This document shows, one piece after another, positions 31,568 through 35,338 of a stretch of 35,338 bases of DNA. Each line of letters starts with the position of its first letter. The first letter of the stretch is position 1. The notes beneath the pieces were generated by a model. It ran no database searches. It was given only the letters and a program-made list of their open reading frames with translations, and was not told the DNA's origin. The position numbers were made by a program, and so were the translations under genes. The DNA lies in NCBI GenBank assembly GCA_035315065.1, contig DATFYM010000054.1, positions 1 through 35,338 on the forward strand, read 5' to 3'. Origin of the DNA: DATFYM01 sp035315065. Its GTDB lineage: Bacteria > Acidobacteriota > Terriglobia > UBA7540.

Positions 31568-32427
31568 TCGTAGCTCATCTTCACGGCCTCAAGCGGAGGC
31601 TGTTCGCAGTAGTCCTGCTCGACATAGTAGTGCTTCATGCCGCCCGTCGGGGCAGCCGCGAAAATGCGCTTCCAGTCGATGGTGCCACTGCCCACGGGTG
31701 CAAACAAACCCATCTTGGCGTCAAACTCCTGCGTGGGGGCGGGGTTGTCCTTGAGGTCCTTGATGTGCAGAAGCGGGAAGCGGCCCGGGTGCTTCCGGAA
31801 GTAGGCCACCGGATCCTGGCCGGCGTGCGTCACCCAGAAACAATCCATCTCGAATTTCACCAGCTTCGGATCGAGCGCCTTGAGAAGGTAGTCGTAGGCA
31901 GTAGTGTCCCCGTACTTCTTGAACTCGAAATTGTGATTGTGATAACAGAATTGGATGCCGGCCTTGTGAGTCTGTTCTGCGGCCTTGTTGAAAAGTTCCG
32001 CCAAACGCTTGTAATCGTCAAACGATTTCCGGTCCTCGGGCTGGAGGATGGCATGCACCATGTACTGGAGTCCCAGAGCCTTGGCGTCGTCGATGTGTTT
32101 CTGCCAGTTGGTCTTCACATCGGGCAACATGTAGTGGCCGCTCGACGCCGTGAGGCCGTTGTCCTTGAGGATGTTCGTGAACTCCGCCGGGGTCTTGCCA
32201 TAGAGCGAGTAGATCTCCGCGTCCTGGTAACCGATCGCCCCCAACTGCTTGATCGTTCCAGCCACGTCTTGGTCAAGCTGATCGCGAACGGTGTATAGTT
32301 GGAGTCCGACCGGCTTGCCATAGGGATTCGCAAAGAGCAACTTGGGGGCGCGCGCCCCCACAGCGGCAGCCGTCAAACCCACGGCAGCGTTGCGTAGAAA
32401 ATCTCGTCGTTTCGTCATTGGAGTCAT
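31543..32427 (-). CDS. Tat-exported sugar phosphate isomerase/epimerase
   Basis: A 294-residue TIM-barrel protein. The N-terminus TKRRDFLRNAAVGLTAAAVG has a Tat signal, so it acts in the periplasm. VGLQLYTVRDQLDQDVAGTI opens the barrel; likely metal ligands are in FCYHNHNFEF, FEMDCFW, LLHIKDL and YYVEQD. Such genes in Acidobacteria usually sit with Gfo/Idh/MocA oxidoreductases, as here: the gene upstream on the same strand is one, 120 bp away. AAGGAGA is only 3 nt before the first ATG and 10-12 nt before a second ATG at 32418, which is therefore a plausible start as well. Confidence 0.87.
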   Translation of the reverse strand: MTPMTKRRDFLRNAAVGLTAAAVGARAPKLLFANPYGKPVGLQLYTVRDQLDQDVAGTIKQLGAIGYQDAEIYSLYGKTPAEFTNILKDNGLTASSGHYMLPDVKTNWQKHIDDAKALGLQYMVHAILQPEDRKSFDDYKRLAELFNKAAEQTHKAGIQFCYHNHNFEFKKYGDTTAYDYLLKALDPKLVKFEMDCFWVTHAGQDPVAYFRKHPGRFPLLHIKDLKDNPAPTQEFDAKMGLFAPVGSGTIDWKRIFAAAPTGGMKHYYVEQDYCEQPPLEAVKMSYDYLHKLEV

Positions 32428-32547
32428 GTCTCCTTAGGGTTTGCTCGAGTCACGTTCTTCTCTCACGCCTGGTGGGGAGAGTCGCCGGGAGTGATGGGGT
32501 GCCCCGGAAGGTCATCCCAAACTCCATCGCGATCGCCGGAACCAGCG

Positions 32548-33948
32548 CTAAGCGCTCTTGATGCTGTTGGTGGCCGCGTCCCAAACCGCAGCCGTCTTGT
32601 TGAAGTACGAGTAATTCGATAGGTGACAGCCGGTGAGGGCAGCGTTGTTTCCGAAGACTTCGTTTTCCACCACCGGCTTGCGCGTTCTCACCGCCTGGAA
32701 GAAGTTTGCCAGGTGATCAACCATGTCGCTATACCCAGGAGGTGCAGCATACACCTCCTCCTCCGCCTCCACCTTGAACTCACCAACTTTCGGGCCGGGA
32801 TGCTCCCTCGCATACTCGGCGAAGTACTCCGCGCGTTGCTTCTCGGGCCAGGCGCCAATGGAGTAGCCCTCGGGTCCCTCATACGGCGGTTCCGGCCGGA
32901 AGGCCAGCGACGCTCCTGCCCCCAGAGCGGCGGGGGCTCCTTCGCCGCGAATGAACATCGTGCCCTTCTTGCCGTAGAACGCAAAAAGTTGGTCCTCATA
33001 CTTGTTGTTCTGGTTGCAGCGTACCACCACCTGGAAGTTCGGGTAGTCGTACGTGGTCCACTGCAAATCCCCAAATTCGCGGCCGTCTTTGTAGTGGTAG
33101 ATCCCGCCGGTAGAGAAGCCGCGGATAGCCGGCGCATTGATTCCGGTGATGAAGTGAATGCCGGAGATCAGGTGCACGAACAGGTCGCCGGGCAAACCGG
33201 CGCCGTAGTCCTTGTAACACCGCCAGGAAACGAATCGTCGTCCATCGAAGGGCCGCTTCGGTGCATCGCCTAGCCAGGTGTTCCAGTCAATGGTAGTCTC
33301 GCTGGCGTCAGGGGGAATCGGGTAGACCCAGGCGCCGCTGTCGGTATTGCGGTCCCAGACCGCCTCAATGGTATCCACCGTGCCCAACCTGCCCGAGTCC
33401 CAGATCTCCTTGGCCTTCGCGTAGAGAATCGAACTCACGCGCTGGCTGCCGATCTGGCAGATGCGGTTGTTTTTCTGAACCGCATCAATCATGGCGAACC
33501 CGTCCTCGACGGTGTGCGACATCGGCTTTTCACAGTAGACATCTTTGCCCGCCTGCGCTGCTTCCACCACCAAGCGGCGGTGCCAGTGGTCCGGCGTCGC
33601 AACAATCACCGCATCGATGTCCTTGCGGTCGAGGAGGCGCCGATATTCCCTGGTGGTGTCGATGTTCCTTCCAAGTATTTCTTTAGCCGACTCGTGCCGG
33701 GTGTTGTAAAGGTCAGCCGCAGCGACGCATTCGATTCCGGGGACTGCACGCGTGGCCCTGAGCAAATCACAACCTTCTGTTCCCGTGCCGATGCTGCCGA
33801 ATCGCACGGTATCGGAAGGCGCCGGCGCCCGCGAAGCCCCGAGGGTTCTCGGTTCCAAGATCGTAACGTTCTTCGCTGCAAAGCCCGCGGCCACGGCACC
33901 AGCACCCAGGCGAACAAAATCACGTCGTGTCATGGGATACGCCTTCAT
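32548..33948 (-). CDS. Tat-exported Gfo/Idh/MocA-family oxidoreductase
   Basis: A 466-residue NAD(P)-dependent oxidoreductase. MTRRDFVRLGAGAVAAGFAA is a Tat signal. VRFGSIGTGTEGCDLLRATR is the Rossmann fingerprint; VYCEKPMSHT contains the catalytic Lys of the EKP motif; the C-terminal domain ends YSYFNKTAAVWDA. The family oxidises sugar or inositol derivatives. The ATG at 33948 has AAGGAGGT 10 nt upstream. It forms a likely two-gene unit with the sugar isomerase downstream. The start codon overlaps, as ATGA, the end of a frame that begins with a TIR-like piece. Confidence 0.9.
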   Translation of the reverse strand: MKAYPMTRRDFVRLGAGAVAAGFAAKNVTILEPRTLGASRAPAPSDTVRFGSIGTGTEGCDLLRATRAVPGIECVAAADLYNTRHESAKEILGRNIDTTREYRRLLDRKDIDAVIVATPDHWHRRLVVEAAQAGKDVYCEKPMSHTVEDGFAMIDAVQKNNRICQIGSQRVSSILYAKAKEIWDSGRLGTVDTIEAVWDRNTDSGAWVYPIPPDASETTIDWNTWLGDAPKRPFDGRRFVSWRCYKDYGAGLPGDLFVHLISGIHFITGINAPAIRGFSTGGIYHYKDGREFGDLQWTTYDYPNFQVVVRCNQNNKYEDQLFAFYGKKGTMFIRGEGAPAALGAGASLAFRPEPPYEGPEGYSIGAWPEKQRAEYFAEYAREHPGPKVGEFKVEAEEEVYAAPPGYSDMVDHLANFFQAVRTRKPVVENEVFGNNAALTGCHLSNYSYFNKTAAVWDAATNSIKSA

Positions 33949-34170
33949 GGTAGGTTAGACCTCCTTTTAACTGCGTGATGGATAAATGAGAGCCTTCGAA
34001 CAGCCGCTTGGACTTTGTCACGTAATGACCGCTCAACGTCCGATCGTAACCCGCGCCGTTCACAACGACTCCTCAGCCCGCCGGCCAGCATCAGCCTGGT
34101 TCGCATGCTGCCACCCGGTTGCACAGGCAAACATACACCTAAGCGCTTCCGTGCGCAATGCCGGCTGACG
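33949..34170. other. Leader region of the oxidoreductase operon, no independent gene
   Basis: A minus-strand frame continues from the TIR-like piece to the oxidoreductase start, but its sequence (Arg/Ser-rich) does not look like a protein. The AAGGAGGT ribosome-binding site lies at its left edge. Confidence 0.45.
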
Positions 34171-34280
34171 AAGTCCTGGAAAAGGGGAATCTTCTTCTTC
34201 AGCCAAGCGCGCAAACGCCGCGCGAAGTCCAACCCATCACCGCGGGCGTGGGAGATAGAGGCCCGCGGTTTCGCTGGCAT
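34171..34280 (-). pseudogene. TIR-domain N-terminal fragment
   Basis: From ATG 34280 the frame reads MPAKPRASISHARGDGLDFA and RRLRAWLKKKIPLFQDFV. The pattern 'KPRxxISxARxDGxxFAxxLRxxLxxxxIPLFQD' is the first strand, helix and second strand of bacterial TIR domains. After residue 37 the similarity stops and no catalytic Glu region follows. It is a 37-residue remnant, most likely of a defence or signalling TIR protein. Confidence 0.5.
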
Positions 34281-34868
34281 TTGCGGTTAGGTTACCAGGC
34301 TCCGGCAGGGCGAGCCAATAGGTGCCGACCGTGCCGGATAAGCGTTGGGAAATCCCCTTATCACCACCGACCAGGCTAGAGTCGCAAAGGTATTGCTCGG
34401 AAGTAGGTCCTCCGTGTTTACTGATTTGAGTCGTGCCGGGGATTGCTGATTCGGCCCGAGTGACTGCGCCCTTAGAAGCACTTCTTCTTTAGGTTAACGC
34501 ATATGAGGGCGCAAGCCCTGGGAGAACGCAGGCAAATTATAGTTTTTGTGTTTTTTTGGGGCCATCTGATCCCAGGGTTAGCACCGCGGCCCGAAGCCAA
34601 GCATAGGGTACTGAAGAATTAGCTTGAAAAACGACACAGGAGACGCTAGAGTAGTAGGCGAGGCAAGGATACGGCTTCCGGTTGTAGCTAATAGCCATCG
34701 CAACGGTTGGGAAGCGCAAGGGCGGCGACAGAGCCACCGGCAAAACCGGCGACAAGGTCGCTTGCAGCAGAACCCAAGGGCCGGAAACGAGATGAAGAAG
34801 ACCGTGATGATTCGCCGATTGCCGGATTCGCTCCCGAATTGTATCGATTCGAGACAACCATGGGTTAA
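34281..34868. other. Long intergenic region, only a REP-like hairpin recognised
   Basis: No supported gene; small frames on both strands lack ribosome-binding sites. It contains the second REP-like hairpin (34506-34523) and a TATAAT on the minus strand at 34542-34537 without a matching -35. Confidence 0.45.
34506..34523 (-). repeat. REP-like hairpin, copy 2
   Basis: Exact inverted copy of the 18 bases at 7930-7947. Stem AGGGC, loop GCAA, GCCCT. Confidence 0.6.
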
Positions 34869-35066
34869 GCGCTTGAAACTAAAGGCGATAAACGAAATGC
34901 AATCGACAACCTGCTTGTTTTCAATAAGATTGGTGATTTTGGGGCGATCGAAATATTCAGCGACGGGGCCATTGTTATGTTGAGGATAGATGCTGGTTGG
35001 CCGGAAAAACTCGTTCGTTTGTCTGACCTCGAACGACTGCTGAATTGGGATAGAATAGCCCGGTGA
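34869..35066 (+). pseudogene. Coding-like remnant of unknown family
   Basis: After a stop at 34866 the frame is open to a TGA at 35064 and reads KTKGDKRNAIDNLLVFNKIG, then AIEIFSDGAIVMLRIDAGWP and KLVRLSDLERLLNWDRIAR. The composition is that of a real protein C-terminus, but there is no start codon upstream except a mid-frame ATG at about 34977. I do not recognise the family. Confidence 0.35.
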
Positions 35067-35144
35067 TTCCTGTTAAGCTTTTGCAGGCGCGGGAAAGGTA
35101 GAGTGGAAAACTTGGCGGAGCCGATTAGTCAAGGGCAGAATGAT

Positions 35145-35338
35145 ATGGCCATCCGGGTCGGACGAGGTCTCTGGCAACTGGCAAAGGACCACGGACGACG
35201 GACATTCTCCGTTCATCATTCATCACTCATCGTTCATCGTTTCTTCGTCGCACTCGCCGTCCTTGCCCTCTCTTTCTCGATTCGGTCCACTCCGCTCCTG
35301 GCGCAAGGCGAGACGGTCTATGGGATCGTCGCGTCGCA
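35145..35338 (+). CDS. Start of a secreted protein, cut by the right edge
   Basis: From ATG 35145 the frame is open to the window end (64 codons). A hydrophobic signal sequence, FFVALAVLALSFSI, is followed by a cleavage-like LLAQG and then ETVYGIVAS. That layout is usual for exported Acidobacteria proteins such as carboxypeptidase-regulatory/TonB-dependent receptor proteins, but too little is visible to name it. The first ~35 codons are partly written by a heptamer array (TFSVHHSSLIVHR), so the true start may be different. AAGGG lies about 9 nt before the ATG. Confidence 0.55.
   Translation, partial: MAIRVGRGLWQLAKDHGRRTFSVHHSSLIVHRFFVALAVLALSFSIRSTPLLAQGETVYGIVAS
35187..35242 (+). repeat. 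Heptamer array inside a gene start (words GACGACG and GTTCATC)
   Basis: GACCACG, GACGACG, GACATTC (35187-35207), then GTTCATC, ATTCATC, ACTCATC, GTTCATC (35211-35238). The second set is the same word as the right arms near 28946 and 30560. Confidence 0.65.

Noticed and set aside
34624..34983. 119-codon plus-strand frame in the right intergenic region
   Set aside because: Basic, low-complexity product without a ribosome-binding site; another frame in the same DNA (34869-35066) looks more protein-like.

Overview
The window is a GC-rich chromosomal segment that I assign to the phylum Acidobacteriota. This is an inference from gene content: an ADOP-type MacB/FtsX permease, a fragment of the acidobacterial VWFA-related family (TIGR03436-like), a Tat-exported sugar isomerase/oxidoreductase pair, a BlaI/BlaR pair whose sensor carries TonB C-terminal domains, and a protein of the 'GP(R/K)TPEGKA' family common in this phylum. 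No rRNA, tRNA, CRISPR array or complete transposase gene was seen.

Region 1 (1-10200) is a defence and accessory region. On the minus strand lies the front of a BREX phage-defence operon, brxA-like > brxB > brxC > start of pglX, tightly packed behind a good -35/-10 promoter and running off the left edge. Divergent from it is a restriction-modification remnant: a complete N6-adenine methyltransferase preceded by only the C-terminal part of a XamI-like endonuclease. Beyond lie a small antitoxin-like gene, a ~360-bp foldback element, a PIN toxin that has lost its middle next to an intact small gene, decayed copies of a repetitive protein family, and a tandem array with a 147-150 bp period.

Region 2 (10200-20000) holds ordinary genes separated by unusual repeats. 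It contains a zinc alcohol/polyol dehydrogenase and a sugar phosphate isomerase with a frameshifted four-helix-bundle (IVP-type) gene between them, an EVE-domain protein, a family-5 uracil-DNA glycosylase, a large PDZ-GAF-SpoIIE phosphatase, an HTH-nucleotidyltransferase with a palindromic, probably leaderless promoter abutting a 5'-truncated catalase, and a secreted protein of unknown function.

Region 3 (20000-35338) carries BlaI and BlaR1-TonB, a 'GPRTPEGKA' gene with a consensus promoter, an ADOP permease behind a perfect sigma-54 site, a PspC/zinc-ribbon protein, a HAMP membrane protein, bacterioferritin, RtcB RNA ligase, a HicB-like gene without partner, two Tat-exported sugar enzymes, a TIR-domain fragment, and the start of a secreted protein cut by the right edge.

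The most striking feature is not a gene. At least thirteen sites carry tandem HEPTANUCLEOTIDE arrays, most of them arranged as two inverted arms around a 20-60 bp loop. The 7-bp word differs from site to site (CAGTTTT, GAATGAT, GTCGAAG, CAAAAGG, CTCTCAG, TTCGGGG and others), but the unit length and hairpin layout are constant and several loops look related. The arrays sit at gene ends and often supply the stop codon. They look like one family of elements with interchangeable stem words and are the best candidate here for something undescribed.
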